Shown here: positions 9,097 to 19,096 of the stretch, in pieces
Layout: every line of letters begins with the position of its first letter
Numbering within the stretch: the first letter of the stretch is position 1
Source: Actinomadura hibisca NBRC 15177
GTDB lineage: Bacteria > Actinomycetota > Actinomycetes > Streptosporangiales > Streptosporangiaceae
Direction: 5' to 3'
NCBI RefSeq assembly: GCF_001552635.1
Contig: NZ_BCRO01000020.1
Location: 1 to 64,000 of the forward strand
Length of the DNA: 64,000 nucleotides
Notes under the pieces: model-generated
Databases searched by the model: none
Told to the model about the DNA's origin: nothing
Seen by the model: only the letters and a program-made list of their open reading frames with translations
Position numbers and translations under genes: made by a program

Positions 9097-11193
9097 TCAG
9101 GACGCGGTGACGGCACGTTCCCCGGCGTCGGAGGCGGGCGTGCGGCCGGCCTCGCGGGTGGCCTCGGAGCCGGTCGCGGCGTCCGTCGCGGAGACGGCCG
9201 CGGCGGCGCGACGCGCGGTCGTCTTCGCGACAAGCGCGGCGAGGAGCAGCGCCAGCACTCCCGCGCCGATCAGCCAGAGGCGGTAGCCGGCGGTCAGGCC
9301 GTACAGGCGCTGCGCGTCGTTGGCGGGGTCGACGCTCTGGAGCCGTCCGACCTGGAGGGAGAGCACCAGGAGCTGGCCGGTCAGCACCGCCGGGAAGCAC
9401 AACGTCAGCCCGAACAGCGCCGCGCCGACCCCGGCGTCGCGCAGCGAGGCGGCCAGGGCCATGCCGACGCCCGCGCCGAGCGGCACCAGCGGGGCCAGCA
9501 ACATCCAGGGGGTGCCGGTGACGTCGGCGGCCAGCGCCAGCAGCACCGCCACCACGATCAGGCCGTGCCCGGCGAGCACGGCGGTGCGCGCGCCCGCGCG
9601 CGACATCCGGACGGTGGCCAGCGCGCCCAGCAGCGCGGCGACCGCGCCCGCCGCGAACGGCGCCACCGGCAGGCCCGCCGGGTCGCCCGCGGCCTGGGCG
9701 TGGGCGGCGGCGAGGCCGGACAGCGGCGCGACCAGCGGGTAGGTGAACAGGCCCGCCGACACCATGACCAGCGCGCACGCCAGAGGACTGCCCGCAGTGA
9801 CGTCGCGCCCGCCGACCAGGGCGAGGCCGAGCAGCGCCAGCAGCGCGGCCCCGGCGACGACGAGCTGCGCGCCGGGCGACCAGTCGTAGGTGGTCATCAT
9901 CGCCAGGAACGCGAACCCGGCGGCGGGGACCAGCGGGAGGACGAGCTGGCCGCGTTCGGCGTGCCGGAAGGCGGGCAGGGGGCGGTCGCCTTGCCCGCGC
10001 GTCAACGCGCGCAGCAGCAGGCCGAGCAGGGCGGCGGCGAACGCGGCCATGGCGGGCCAGCGGTAGGGGGCGAGCGCGGTGTGCCACTCGATGGGCGCGG
10101 CGGTCTCGCCGGTCGGCATGGGGACGGCGCGCAACGCCAGCGGCATCGCCGCCAGCAGCGTCGCCGCGAGCGTCCCGGCCCACAGTGCGGTGAGGGCGTT
10201 GTCGCGGCGTTCCCAGACCAGGACCAGGACGGCGGGCAGCACGATGCCCGCGCCCAGGCCCTGCCCCGCGCGGACGGCGGCGATGGCGGCGACCGACCCG
10301 GCCAGGGGCGCGGTCAGCACCCCGGCCAGCAGGACGAGCAGGCCGACGAGCAGGACCGCGCGGACCGGCAGCCTGCGCGCGGCGACGGCGGCGGGCGGGA
10401 CGGCCAGCAGCAGCGCGGGCAGGGTGAGCCCGGTGGCGCGCAGCAGATCGCGCAGGCCGCCTGCCTGGAGGCGGAGGGCGTCGCCCGCCTGCTCCACGAC
10501 GTTGAGGGTGGTGTCGGGCAGGGTGAGCACGGCGGCGGGCAGTGCGGTGACGGCCACGAGCAGCGCGGCGACGGTGGTGACCCGGCGCGGACCCGCTGCG
10601 CTCCCGAAGGCCGCACCGAACCGCCCGTCAGCAGACAGGTCGGGCACATCAGGCGTGTGCGGCGCTGGAGTCTCAGACCCACCGGACACGTCAGACGTAC
10701 GCGGCGTCGAAGTCCCGGACGCGCCTGGCGTGTCGGACCTGCGCGGCGTCGGCACGCCGGTCCCGTCGAACATGTCGGGCATGCCCAGCGTCGGTGTCCC
10801 GGAGGCGGCGGACACGTCCAGCGTGTCGAGCGCATGGGGCGGCTGCTCTCCGAAGGCGTCGGACGCGCTGGGCCCTGGCGTCTTGGACACACCAGACGTG
10901 TGGGGCGTCGGCGTCCCAGCCACGCTGGACCCGTTGGACGTGCCCGGCGTCGGCACGCCGGACGCGTCCAGCATGTCGGGCGCGTGAGGCGTCGACGTTC
11001 TGGACGTGCCGGGCGCGTCGTCGGCCGGTGGGCGTGCGGCCGGTGGAGTGAACGGCTCTGGCCGTGGTTCCTCAGCCTGCGACGGTTCCTGGGGCGGGAA
11101 CTCCTGGCGCGGGAACTCCTGGGTCAGGAGTTCCGGGGGTGGAGAGTCAACGGGGTGACCGTTGGCGGGGCGTTCGGGGGTGTCGGGGGACAC
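9097..11193 (-). CDS. Polytopic membrane protein with long disordered N-terminus, MFS-like
   Basis: Protein of 698 aa. Residues 1 to about 190 are low complexity, rich in Pro, Ser, Thr, Gly and Asp, built of degenerate units of the kind TSDVSGGSETPAPHTPD. The rest holds about twelve to fourteen hydrophobic segments, with short loops such as VRAGQGLGAGIVLPAV that recall MFS transporters; no substrate-specific motif is visible. The GTG at 11193 was chosen because GGAG lies 8 nt upstream. The repeated N-terminus would be cytoplasmic if the protein is a standard MFS carrier. It stands alone between ndk and the folC pair. Transport is inference. Confidence 0.7.
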   Translation of the reverse strand: MSPDTPERPANGHPVDSPPPELLTQEFPRQEFPPQEPSQAEEPRPEPFTPPAARPPADDAPGTSRTSTPHAPDMLDASGVPTPGTSNGSSVAGTPTPHTSGVSKTPGPSASDAFGEQPPHALDTLDVSAASGTPTLGMPDMFDGTGVPTPRRSDTPGASGTSTPRTSDVSGGSETPAPHTPDVPDLSADGRFGAAFGSAAGPRRVTTVAALLVAVTALPAAVLTLPDTTLNVVEQAGDALRLQAGGLRDLLRATGLTLPALLLAVPPAAVAARRLPVRAVLLVGLLVLLAGVLTAPLAGSVAAIAAVRAGQGLGAGIVLPAVLVLVWERRDNALTALWAGTLAATLLAAMPLALRAVPMPTGETAAPIEWHTALAPYRWPAMAAFAAALLGLLLRALTRGQGDRPLPAFRHAERGQLVLPLVPAAGFAFLAMMTTYDWSPGAQLVVAGAALLALLGLALVGGRDVTAGSPLACALVMVSAGLFTYPLVAPLSGLAAAHAQAAGDPAGLPVAPFAAGAVAALLGALATVRMSRAGARTAVLAGHGLIVVAVLLALAADVTGTPWMLLAPLVPLGAGVGMALAASLRDAGVGAALFGLTLCFPAVLTGQLLVLSLQVGRLQSVDPANDAQRLYGLTAGYRLWLIGAGVLALLLAALVAKTTARRAAAAVSATDAATGSEATREAGRTPASDAGERAVTAS

Positions 11194-11317
11194 GGCCTTC
11201 TCCTTCGGAGGACGTCATCCACCGACACATTTCCCGGAAAGGGCTTGATGTCGGATTTGCGCGATTAGTGGGAATCGCGAATATCGGCGGATGAATTGCG
11301 GTGCCGTCCCCGCAAAT

Positions 11318-11680
11318 TTACTGCGCCCGCGCTTTCTCCGCCTGGCGTCCGAGCCAAATGGCCGTCGCCCACAACGCGCCGAAAACGACGCCGAGAATGA
11401 ACATGGTCGAGACCATGAACCCGGTCGCCAGCACCAGCACCTGCACCACCGTGCCCGCCGCCACCCCCCACGGGAAGCGCAACACCCCCGCCGTCAGCAG
11501 GCACAACACCGCCAGGCCGCCGCAGACGATCCCGGCCGTCGCGCCGTCCACCCCCTGCACCGCGACCGCCACCGGGATCACCAGCGCGACCACGATCGCC
11601 TCGCAGGTCAGCACGGTGGACAGCAGGCGGCGGGCGGGGTTCATGCGGGGGGCTCCTTCGTGGGTCGCGGTGGCGCTCAT
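11318..11680 (-). CDS. DUF4233 small membrane protein next to folC
   Basis: Protein of 120 aa with four hydrophobic segments, beginning MSATATHEGAPRMNPARRLL. Genes of this DUF4233 type commonly follow folC in actinobacteria. The ATG overlaps the folC stop (ATGA), which implies translational coupling; Met13 is an alternative start. The function is unknown. The tail QAEKARAQ is charged and probably cytoplasmic. Confidence 0.75.
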   Translation of the reverse strand: MSATATHEGAPRMNPARRLLSTVLTCEAIVVALVIPVAVAVQGVDGATAGIVCGGLAVLCLLTAGVLRFPWGVAAGTVVQVLVLATGFMVSTMFILGVVFGALWATAIWLGRQAEKARAQ

Positions 11681-13098
11681 CGGTCGTCCGCCACGCGCAG
11701 CAGGGTCCGGGCGTCGCCGACGGTGACCACCGAGCCGGTGATCAGCACGCCCGCGCCCTGGTACTCGCCGGTCTCCTCGGCCAGGCCGATCGCCCGGTCG
11801 ATGGCGTCGTCCAGCCGCTCCGACAGGTGCACCCGGTCCGGGCCGAAGATCTGCTCGGCCTGCTCGTACAGCTCCTCGGGCGGCAACGAGCGCACCGAGG
11901 AGTTGCGGGTGACCACCAGCTCGGCCAGCACCGGCTCCAGCTGGTCCAGCACCCCGGCGACGTCCTTGTCGGCGGCGGCGGCGAACACCCCGACCAGCCG
12001 GGTGAACGAGAACGACTCGGTGATGGTCGCCACGGTCGCGGCCATCCCGGCCGGGTTGTGCGCGGCGTCCAGGATCACCGTGGGCCCGGTGCGGACCACC
12101 TCCAGGCGGCCCGGCGAGGCCGACTTGGCGAACCCGCTGCGCACCAGCGCCGGGTCGAGCTGGCCCTCGCCGCCGCCGGTGAAGTCCTCGCCCGGCGCGA
12201 TGCGGGTGGCGGCCTCCAGCCCGGCGGTCCCGGCGGTCTGCGCGCCCCCGGCGAACGCCTCCACGGCCGCCAGCGCGGTCGCGGCGTTGCCCGCGTGGTG
12301 CTCGCCGAACAGCGGCAGGAAGATCTCCTCGTAGGCGCCGCGCAGGCCCCGGACGTCGAGCATCTGGCCGCCCACCGCGACGTCGCGGCCGGTCACGCCG
12401 TACTCGATGCCCTCGCGCACCACGGCCGCGCCGACCTCGGCGGCCCGGCGCAGCAGCACCTCGGCGGCGGCGACCGGCTGCTGGGCCAGCACCGCGACCG
12501 AACCGGGCTTGATGATCCCGGCCTTCTCCCCCGCGATCTCCTCGACGGTCTCGCCCAGGTAGGCGGTGTGGTCCAGGCCGATCGGGGTGACGACGGCGAC
12601 CGTGCCGTCGGCGACGTTGGTGGCGTCCCAGGAGCCGCCCATGCCGACCTCGACGACGGCGACGTCCACCGGCGCGTCGGCGAAGGCGGCGAACGCCATC
12701 GCGGTCAGCACCTCGAAGAACGACAGCCGGACGCCGTGCTTGGCGTCGATCAGCTCGACGTACGGCTGGACGTCGGCGTAGGTCTCGGCGAAGCGCTCCT
12801 CGCTGATCGGCTCGCCGTCGATCGCGATGCGCTCGCGCAGGGTGGTCATCTCGGGGCTGGTGTACAGGCCGGTGCGCAGGCCCCGCTCGCGCAGCAGCGC
12901 CTCGATCAGCCGGGCGGTGCTGGTCTTGCCGTTGGTCCCGGCGACGTGGATCACCGGGTAGGCGCGCTGGGGCTCGCCCAGCAGGTCCACCAGGTCGCGG
13001 ACGCGGTCGAGGGTGGGGTCGATCTCCCACTCCACGCCGCGGCTCATGATCGCGCCCACCGCGCCGCGGTAGTCCGCCGGCTCGTTCACCTGACTCAC
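11677..13098 (-). CDS. folC: FolC, folylpolyglutamate/dihydrofolate synthase
   Basis: Protein of 473 aa of the Mur ligase fold. It has the P-loop VIHVAGTNGKTSTARL, the folate-loop region TSPEMTTLRERIAIDGEPI, the metal/substrate motif EVGMGGSWDATNV and the C-terminal-domain motif ILDAAHNPAGMAA. It adds glutamate to (dihydro)folate using ATP. The usual actinobacterial valS-folC pair is split here by four genes. It is coupled to the DUF4233 gene. The intergenic region to the divergent Mur-ligase-like gene is 155 bp. Confidence 0.93.
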   Translation of the reverse strand: MSQVNEPADYRGAVGAIMSRGVEWEIDPTLDRVRDLVDLLGEPQRAYPVIHVAGTNGKTSTARLIEALLRERGLRTGLYTSPEMTTLRERIAIDGEPISEERFAETYADVQPYVELIDAKHGVRLSFFEVLTAMAFAAFADAPVDVAVVEVGMGGSWDATNVADGTVAVVTPIGLDHTAYLGETVEEIAGEKAGIIKPGSVAVLAQQPVAAAEVLLRRAAEVGAAVVREGIEYGVTGRDVAVGGQMLDVRGLRGAYEEIFLPLFGEHHAGNAATALAAVEAFAGGAQTAGTAGLEAATRIAPGEDFTGGGEGQLDPALVRSGFAKSASPGRLEVVRTGPTVILDAAHNPAGMAATVATITESFSFTRLVGVFAAAADKDVAGVLDQLEPVLAELVVTRNSSVRSLPPEELYEQAEQIFGPDRVHLSERLDDAIDRAIGLAEETGEYQGAGVLITGSVVTVGDARTLLRVADDR

Positions 13099-13253
13099 GA
13101 TGTCGTGTGCTTCCCCGCCTCGATGCCTCGGCCGGCGTGTCCGCCCGGCCGCTCCCCCCGGCGGGCCGCAGGCGCCGCCGGAGTCCTCTGTGGGAAGCCT
13201 ACTCGGGCCCTCCCCGAGCCCCCGCCATACCCGCCGGTGACACCATGTGACGG

Positions 13254-14450
13254 ATGGAGGACGAGGCTGACGAGGTGTTCTTCCGCGAGTGGCGGGCGCG
13301 GGCCCCGGGGGCGCGGCGCGATCTGGACCGGGCGCGGGAGGCCGCGCGGGCGCTGGGCGTGGCGTCCCCGCGCGTCCCGGTCCTGACGGTGGTCGGGTCC
13401 AAGGGCAAGGGCACGGCCGCCACCTACGCGTCGGCGGTCCTGGTGGCGGCCGGGCTGCGGGTCTGCACGGTGACGAGCCCCGGACTGCGCGACAACCGGG
13501 ACCGCATCCGGGTGGACGGCCGGTCGGTCGCCTCGCTGGAGTCCCTGGCCGGACGGCTCGGCGCGGCGATCGGGACGCTGCCCTCGCCCGGCGCGGGCTA
13601 CCTGTCGCCGTCGGGGCTGTTCCTGCTGGCCGGGGTGCTGCACGCCCGTGACGTGGGGGCGGACGTGCTGGTGCTGGAGGCCGGGATGGGCGGCCGGTCG
13701 GACGAGGTGTCGCTGTTCCCGCCCGCCGTGGTCGCGATCACCCCGGTGTTCGGCGAGCACCTGGGCGTCCTGGGCGACACCCCGGCCGACATCGCCGCCG
13801 AGAAGGCCGCGGTGACGGCCCCGACGACCCGCGCCGTGGTCTCCGCGCCCCAGCCGCCGGAGATCCGCGCCGCCCTGGACCGCACAGTCGCCGATCGCAC
13901 CGGCGGCGGCACGGCGGTCGAGTACGCCGACGCCTTCACCCTCCCCGCCTACCTGCTGCCGGACGGCCTGGGCCGCGTGAGCGCCGAGGTCGGCGGCCGT
14001 GCCGCGCTCCGCCTGCCGGGCGTCGCGCCCGCGCCGGAGCGGCTGCGGGAGGTGCTGGGCTCGGTCACCCTGCCGGGCCGGACGTCATGGCACCACCTGC
14101 CGGGCCTGGACCTGCTGGCCGACTCGGCGATCGACGGCACCGGCGTCGCCGCCGCGCTGGCCGCCGCCCGCGCCCGCTGGGGCCGGATCGACCGGGCGCT
14201 GGTGTGCCTCCCCGACCACAAGGACCTGGACGGCGCGATCGCCGCCCTGGGCGACCTCCCGGTCACCTACGTGCGGCTCCCCTACGAGCACCTGCGCTTC
14301 ACCCGGCCGCTGCCGCCCCACTGGACGGTCGTGGACGCCGCCGACCTCGCTCTCGGCGACCTGACGGGCCGGGTGGTGGCGCTGGGCACCGTCTACTTCG
14401 TCGGCCGGGTCCTGGCGCTGGTGGACGCCGACACCACGCGCCTGTTCTAG
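13254..14450 (+). CDS. Second FolC-like Mur ligase family protein
   Basis: Protein of 398 aa. It keeps the FolC layout but with changed motifs: P-loop VVGSKGKGTAATYA (GSKGKG in place of GTNGK), TSPGLRDNRDRIRVDGR, and EAGMGGRSDEV. The C-terminal part has LLADSAIDGTG where FolC has DAAHNP. It is shorter than FolC by about 75 residues and is divergently transcribed from folC. It probably ligates an amino acid to an acid acceptor with ATP, but the acceptor cannot be read from the sequence. No strong ribosome-binding site precedes the ATG. Its stop shares the four bases CTAG with the stop of the convergent gene. Confidence 0.75.
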   Translation: MEDEADEVFFREWRARAPGARRDLDRAREAARALGVASPRVPVLTVVGSKGKGTAATYASAVLVAAGLRVCTVTSPGLRDNRDRIRVDGRSVASLESLAGRLGAAIGTLPSPGAGYLSPSGLFLLAGVLHARDVGADVLVLEAGMGGRSDEVSLFPPAVVAITPVFGEHLGVLGDTPADIAAEKAAVTAPTTRAVVSAPQPPEIRAALDRTVADRTGGGTAVEYADAFTLPAYLLPDGLGRVSAEVGGRAALRLPGVAPAPERLREVLGSVTLPGRTSWHHLPGLDLLADSAIDGTGVAAALAAARARWGRIDRALVCLPDHKDLDGAIAALGDLPVTYVRLPYEHLRFTRPLPPHWTVVDAADLALGDLTGRVVALGTVYFVGRVLALVDADTTRLF

Positions 14451-15466
14451 GAGCGTTTCTCCAGGTCTGCCCGCATCTGCCGGGTGAGATCGGCCAACTG
14501 CCGGGTGAGGTCGGTCAGCGAGACCGGCTGCTGGATCGGCTGCGGACCCTGCTGGAGGGCGGCGGGCGGCGCGGGGAGCAGCGGCGTGTTCGAGGCCACC
14601 ACCCCGTAGGAGTCCTCGGTGGCCCAGGCGCAGTAGGCGTGCACGTCGGCGAGGACGGCGAAGGTGCCGCAGGAGGTCTTGCCGCCGGCCTTGCCCGCGT
14701 CGGTGGCCTTGCCCGCGGTGATGAACGTGCTGGGCCGGGTCCGCGCCAAGAATGCCGCCGGGTCGCCGACCGTCCCCGTCCCGCCCATGAACAGCACGTT
14801 GCGCGTGCCGGCCGGGGCGTCGCCGTAGACGGCCGCGGTCTCCCGGAGGCCCGCCACTCCCCCGGCGCGCACGCCCGCCGACACGAACGGGTAGGCGGCG
14901 CTGGCGGCGGGCGTGCCGGCGTCCTTGTGCAACCCGGCGGTGGTGGCCACGGCGGTGATCCGCGGCTTGGGCTCCCCGCCGCCGGTGGCCAGCACCACCA
15001 CGCCCACCAGCATGACCAGGGCGAAGACCGCGCCGATCGCCAGCCCGATCTTCGGGACGGCCCGGCGCTGGGCGTCGGCGGCCACACCGCCGGGGGCGTT
15101 CACCGGGACGGCCTGGAGGGGCCCGGTCCCCTCCCAGCTGGGCAGGGCCTGCACGGCGATGGCGGGCGAGGAGCCGCTCGGGGGCTCGAAGTCCATGACG
15201 GTGGCTGGCGGCCCTGGCAGGGGGCGCGCCCCCGCGACGGGCTGCGGGCCGCTCGCCTCGACGGGCGAAGGCGCGGTCACCGGGGTCGGCGCGGTCACGG
15301 GCACGGGCTCCGCCTCGGCGGCGGGCGCGTCCTCGTCGGAGTCGGCGGCCCACCAGGGCGGGGACGCGCCCCACGGCGCGGGTGGCAGGGGCGGCGGCGG
15401 AACGGGCGCGGGCGGCGGGGCGGCGGGTTCGTCCGGGCCGGGGTCCCCCGAGGGCGAATCGGCCAT
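14447..15466 (-). CDS. Single-pass secreted protein, paralog of the 19097-19903 gene
   Basis: Protein of 339 aa: a cytoplasmic Pro/Ala-rich region (1 to about 140), one membrane segment (IGLAIGAVFALVMLVGVVVLA) and an extracellular domain of about 170 residues. The domain shares the pattern VLFMGGTGTVGDPAAF, then CGTF and CAWATEDSYGVV, with the product of 19097-19903, so the two are paralogs. Two cysteines, in CGTF and YCAWAT, are common to both and may pair. ATG at 15466 is preferred over the one at 15490 because GGGAG lies 5 nt before it. The function is unknown. Confidence 0.65.
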   Translation of the reverse strand: MADSPSGDPGPDEPAAPPPAPVPPPPLPPAPWGASPPWWAADSDEDAPAAEAEPVPVTAPTPVTAPSPVEASGPQPVAGARPLPGPPATVMDFEPPSGSSPAIAVQALPSWEGTGPLQAVPVNAPGGVAADAQRRAVPKIGLAIGAVFALVMLVGVVVLATGGGEPKPRITAVATTAGLHKDAGTPAASAAYPFVSAGVRAGGVAGLRETAAVYGDAPAGTRNVLFMGGTGTVGDPAAFLARTRPSTFITAGKATDAGKAGGKTSCGTFAVLADVHAYCAWATEDSYGVVASNTPLLPAPPAALQQGPQPIQQPVSLTDLTRQLADLTRQMRADLEKRS

Positions 15467-15565
15467 TGTTCTCCCGGCGTGTCTGCTCATCTGGCGGCGC
15501 GCTGATCACGGCCATGGTAGACCGATCAGCCGCGCGGTCGCGGCAGGTTCCGGCGTTCGCGCAGG

Positions 15566-16222
15566 TCAGCGCAGGTACAGTCCGTACTCGATCAGCTCGG
15601 GCAGCAGCCGGGGCGGCAGGTCGGCGACGGTCGCCAGGTCCTCGGCGGAGGTGAAGCCGTCGGTGTGCTCGCGCAGCTCCACGACGCGCTCGGCGGCGGC
15701 GTAGTCGAGGCCGAAGCGGGTCAGCTCCTTGGCCGGGACCAGGTTGACGTCGATCAGGCCGCCGTCGTCGTAGGCGCGCTGCTCGGCCGGGATGTCGGAG
15801 CGGCCGATGCGCAGCTCGCGGGCCATCAGCGGGTTGTGCAGCGCGAGCTGGCGGGCCTCGCGGCGGCGCTGCGCGCGGGCGTTGACCTGCTCGACGGCGT
15901 ACCGGTTGGTCTGCTCGGGGGTCAGCGGCGGGCGCGGCGGCCCGGTCCACGGTTGCGGCAGGACGGTGACCGGCGGCGCGACGGGCGCGACCACCGCCGG
16001 GCGGCGGCCGGCCATGACGATCGCGTGGATGATCCAGATCGGCAGCCACAACCCGAAGGTCACCAGCGTCAGCATCAGGTGGATCAGGTGCACGCCCGCG
16101 TCGTTGCCCCGCGTCACCACGACCGGCTGCTGCGGCTGGTGGACGTTCACGTGCACCACCGGCGGCTGCGACCGGGCCGCGGCCAGCGGCGGTCGTGGCG
16201 GCTGATACGGCTGCTCGGTCAT
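15566..16222 (-). CDS. Membrane protein with C-terminal helix-hairpin-helix domain
   Basis: Protein of 218 aa. A Pro-rich start is followed by a hydrophobic stretch (LIHLMLTLVTFGLWLPIWII), a charged helix rich in Arg, and a C-terminal domain of about 60 residues, LIDVNLVPAKELTRFGLD...ADLATVADLP, that matches the helix-hairpin-helix pattern of ComEA-like proteins. Such a domain normally contacts DNA or serves as a protein clamp. The layout puts it in the cytoplasm tethered to the membrane, unlike ComEA, which is outside. A GTG two codons upstream is an alternative start. Confidence 0.6.
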   Translation of the reverse strand: MTEQPYQPPRPPLAAARSQPPVVHVNVHQPQQPVVVTRGNDAGVHLIHLMLTLVTFGLWLPIWIIHAIVMAGRRPAVVAPVAPPVTVLPQPWTGPPRPPLTPEQTNRYAVEQVNARAQRRREARQLALHNPLMARELRIGRSDIPAEQRAYDDGGLIDVNLVPAKELTRFGLDYAAAERVVELREHTDGFTSAEDLATVADLPPRLLPELIEYGLYLR

Positions 16223-16371
16223 GCGCACCCCTCGATCTCCGCGGACCCGCCCGGCCTCAGTTTACGTCCGGTTTCCCGTGGTCGTCCGGAAGCGGCGGGC
16301 GGTTCATCCGCGCGATCATCGCGTCGCGCCGCGGGCCCGGGGTGCCGGGGCCCGCAGCGCGACGGGGGCGG

Positions 16372-18981
16372 TCAGGCGCTCGGCAGGGCCGCGAGCTGGG
16401 CCTCCAGCCGCACGATGTCGGCCTCGGCCTGCGCCAGGCGGGCACGGTTCTTGGCCACGACGGCCTCGGGGGCCTTGGCCATGAACGCCTCGTTGCCGAG
16501 CTTCTTGCCCATCTGCTCGACCTCCTTGCGCGCGGCGGCCAGGTCCTTGTCCAGCCGCCTGCGCTCGGCGGCCACGTCGATGGCCCCGGCGGTGTCCAGG
16601 CGCACCACCGCGCCCTCGACCGGCAGCGACGCGGTGGCGGCGAAGCCGTCCTCCGGCGCGGTCAGGCGCAGCAGGGCGCGCACGCCCTCCTCGTGGGGGG
16701 CCAGCGGCGAGCCGTTCCACTCCAGCGCGGCGGCGACCTTCTGGCCGGGCTTGAGGCCCTGGTCGGAGCGGAACCGGCGGACCTCGGTGACCAGCCGCTG
16801 CAGCGACTCCACCAGCTCCTCGGACTCCTTGTCGCGCAGGTCCTCGTCGGCGGCGGGCCAGGGAGCGGTGACGACCGTCTCCGCGCCGGTCAGCGTGGTC
16901 CACAACTCCTCGGTGACGAACGGGATCACCGGGTGCAGCAGCCGCAGCAGCTTGTCCAGCACCTCGCCCAGGATCCGCCGGGTGGCCTCGGCCCGCTCGT
17001 CGCCGAGCTGCACCTTCGCCAGCTCGACGTACCAGTCGCAGACCTCGTCCCACGCGAAGTGGTAGAGGGTCTCGCACGCCTTGGCGAACTCGAAGCCCTC
17101 CAGCAGCGCGTCCACCTCGCCGGTCACCCGCTGGAGCCGGGACAGGATCCAGGCGTCCACGGCGGTGATCTCGCCGGGCAGGTCGCCGCGGGTGTGCGCG
17201 CCGTTCAGCAGCGCGAACCGGGTGGCGTTGAACAGCTTGTTGCAGAAGTTGCGCGAGCCCTGCGCCCACTCCTCGGCGACCGGGACGTCGCCGCCGGGGT
17301 TGGCGCCGCGCAGCAGGGTGAAGCGGGTGGCGTCGGCGCCGTAGCGCTCGATCCAGTCCAGCGGGTCGACGACGTTGCCGAACGACTTGGACATCTTCTT
17401 GCCGTTCTGGTCGCGGACCATGCCGTGCAGCACGATCTGCTTGAACGGCTCGACGCCGTCCATGGCGTACAGGCCGAACATCATCATCCGGGCGACCCAG
17501 AAGAACAGGATGTCGTAGCCGGTGACCAGCGCCGAGGTCGGGTAGAAGCGCTTGAGATCAGGCGTGTCGTCGGGCCAGCCGAGGGTGGAGAACGGCCACA
17601 GCGCCGAGGAGAACCACGTGTCGAGGACGTCGGGGTCCTGCGTCCACCCGGCGGGCGGCTCCTCGTCGGGGCCGGGGCAGGCCGTCTCGCCGTCCGGCCC
17701 GTACCAGACGGGGATGCGGTGGCCCCACCACAACTGGCGGCTGATGCACCAGTCGTGCATGTTGTCGACCCACTCGAAGTAGCGCGGGGCCATCTCCGGC
17801 GGGTGGATCTCGACGCGGCCGTCCCGGACGGCGTCGCCGGCGGCCTTGGCCAGCGGCCCCACCTTGACGAACCACTGGAGCGACACCCGCGGCTCGACGA
17901 CCGTGGAGCAGCGCTGGCAGTGCCCGACCGAGTGCTCGTAGGGGCGGACCTCCTTGACGATCCGGCCCTCCTCGCGCAGCGCGGCGACGACGGCGGGCCG
18001 GGCCTCGAAGCGGTCCAGGCCCTGGAACGGCCCGGCGGCGGTGATCACGCCGCGCTCGTCCATGACCGAGATCGACGGCAGGTCGTGGCGGCGGCCGATC
18101 TCGAAGTCGTTGGGGTCGTGCGCCGGGGTGACCTTGACCGCGCCGGTGCCGAACCCGGGATCGACGTGCTCGTCGGCCACGACCGGGATGCGGCGGCCGG
18201 TCAGCGGCAGCTCGATCTCGGTGCCGACCAGGTGCCGGTAGCGCTCGTCGTCGGGGTGCACGGCCACGGCGGTGTCGCCGAGCATCGTCTCGGCGCGGGT
18301 CGTGGCCACCACGACCTCGTCGCTGTAGCGGATCGAGACCAGCTCGCCGTCGCGCTCGGCGTGCTCGACCTCGATGTCCGACAGGGCGGTCAAGCAGCGC
18401 GGGCACCAGTTGATGATGCGCTCGGCGCGGTGGATCAGGCCGTCGTCGAACAGCCGCTTGAAGATCGTGCGGACGGCGCGGGCGCGGGCGTCGTCCATGG
18501 TGAACGCCTCGCGCGACCAGTCCACGCTGTCGCCCAGGCGCTTCATCTGGCCGAGGATCCGGCCGCCGGACTCGCCCTTCCACTTCCAGACCCGCTCCAC
18601 GAACGCCTCGCGGCCCAGGTCGTGGCGCGACAGGCCCTCCTTGGCCAGCTCGCGCTCGACGACGTTCTGGGTGGCGATGCCGGCGTGGTCCATGCCGGGG
18701 ACCCAGGCGGTCTCGTAGCCCTGCATGCGCCGGCGGCGGATCAGCGTGTCCTGGATCGAGTGGTCCAGGGCGTGCCCCATGTGCAGGGAACCGGTCACGT
18801 TCGGCGGCGGGATGACGATCGAGTACGCGGGACGGCCCGGGTCGCGCCCGGGGTCGGCGCTGAAGTACCCGGCCGATACCCAGCGCTCGTACAGCCTGCC
18901 CTCGACGTCAGCCGGTTGATACTGGGTGGGCAGGTCGACTTCGGCGGCCCCCGGGCCGCGCTCATTGCTGGGCGTTGTCAC
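16372..18981 (-). CDS. valS: Valyl-tRNA synthetase
   Basis: Protein of 869 aa. Class I signatures are [15 protein letters not shown] (HIGH motif) and [18 protein letters not shown] (KMSKS). The CP1 editing insertion and a C-terminal coiled-coil arm ([25 protein letters not shown]) are both present. It charges tRNA-Val and edits mischarged Thr. The GTG at 18981 starts MTTPSNERG. Length and motifs are normal. Confidence 0.97.
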   Translation of the reverse strand: MTTPSNERGPGAAEVDLPTQYQPADVEGRLYERWVSAGYFSADPGRDPGRPAYSIVIPPPNVTGSLHMGHALDHSIQDTLIRRRRMQGYETAWVPGMDHAGIATQNVVERELAKEGLSRHDLGREAFVERVWKWKGESGGRILGQMKRLGDSVDWSREAFTMDDARARAVRTIFKRLFDDGLIHRAERIINWCPRCLTALSDIEVEHAERDGELVSIRYSDEVVVATTRAETMLGDTAVAVHPDDERYRHLVGTEIELPLTGRRIPVVADEHVDPGFGTGAVKVTPAHDPNDFEIGRRHDLPSISVMDERGVITAAGPFQGLDRFEARPAVVAALREEGRIVKEVRPYEHSVGHCQRCSTVVEPRVSLQWFVKVGPLAKAAGDAVRDGRVEIHPPEMAPRYFEWVDNMHDWCISRQLWWGHRIPVWYGPDGETACPGPDEEPPAGWTQDPDVLDTWFSSALWPFSTLGWPDDTPDLKRFYPTSALVTGYDILFFWVARMMMFGLYAMDGVEPFKQIVLHGMVRDQNGKKMSKSFGNVVDPLDWIERYGADATRFTLLRGANPGGDVPVAEEWAQGSRNFCNKLFNATRFALLNGAHTRGDLPGEITAVDAWILSRLQRVTGEVDALLEGFEFAKACETLYHFAWDEVCDWYVELAKVQLGDERAEATRRILGEVLDKLLRLLHPVIPFVTEELWTTLTGAETVVTAPWPAADEDLRDKESEELVESLQRLVTEVRRFRSDQGLKPGQKVAAALEWNGSPLAPHEEGVRALLRLTAPEDGFAATASLPVEGAVVRLDTAGAIDVAAERRRLDKDLAAARKEVEQMGKKLGNEAFMAKAPEAVVAKNRARLAQAEADIVRLEAQLAALPSA

Positions 18982-19049
18982 GGGACCGGATTCTACGGGG
19001 CCGCGGCACCCGCCACGTGCGGTCTCGGCGATGATCGGAGCAGACCCCC

Positions 19050-19075
19050 GCGGTCCTCGCCCCCGCGAGGACCGC
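19050..19075. promoter_or_regulatory. Hairpin in the leader of the 19097 gene
   Basis: A 10-bp perfect inverted repeat (GCGGTCCTCG with CGAGGACCGC) with a 6-nt loop ends 22 bp before the ATG at 19097, just ahead of the AAGGAG site. It could protect the 5' end of the mRNA or act as a weak attenuator. Evidence is the repeat only. Confidence 0.35.
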
Positions 19076-19096
19076 CCCCGCGGACAAGGAGCAGAG

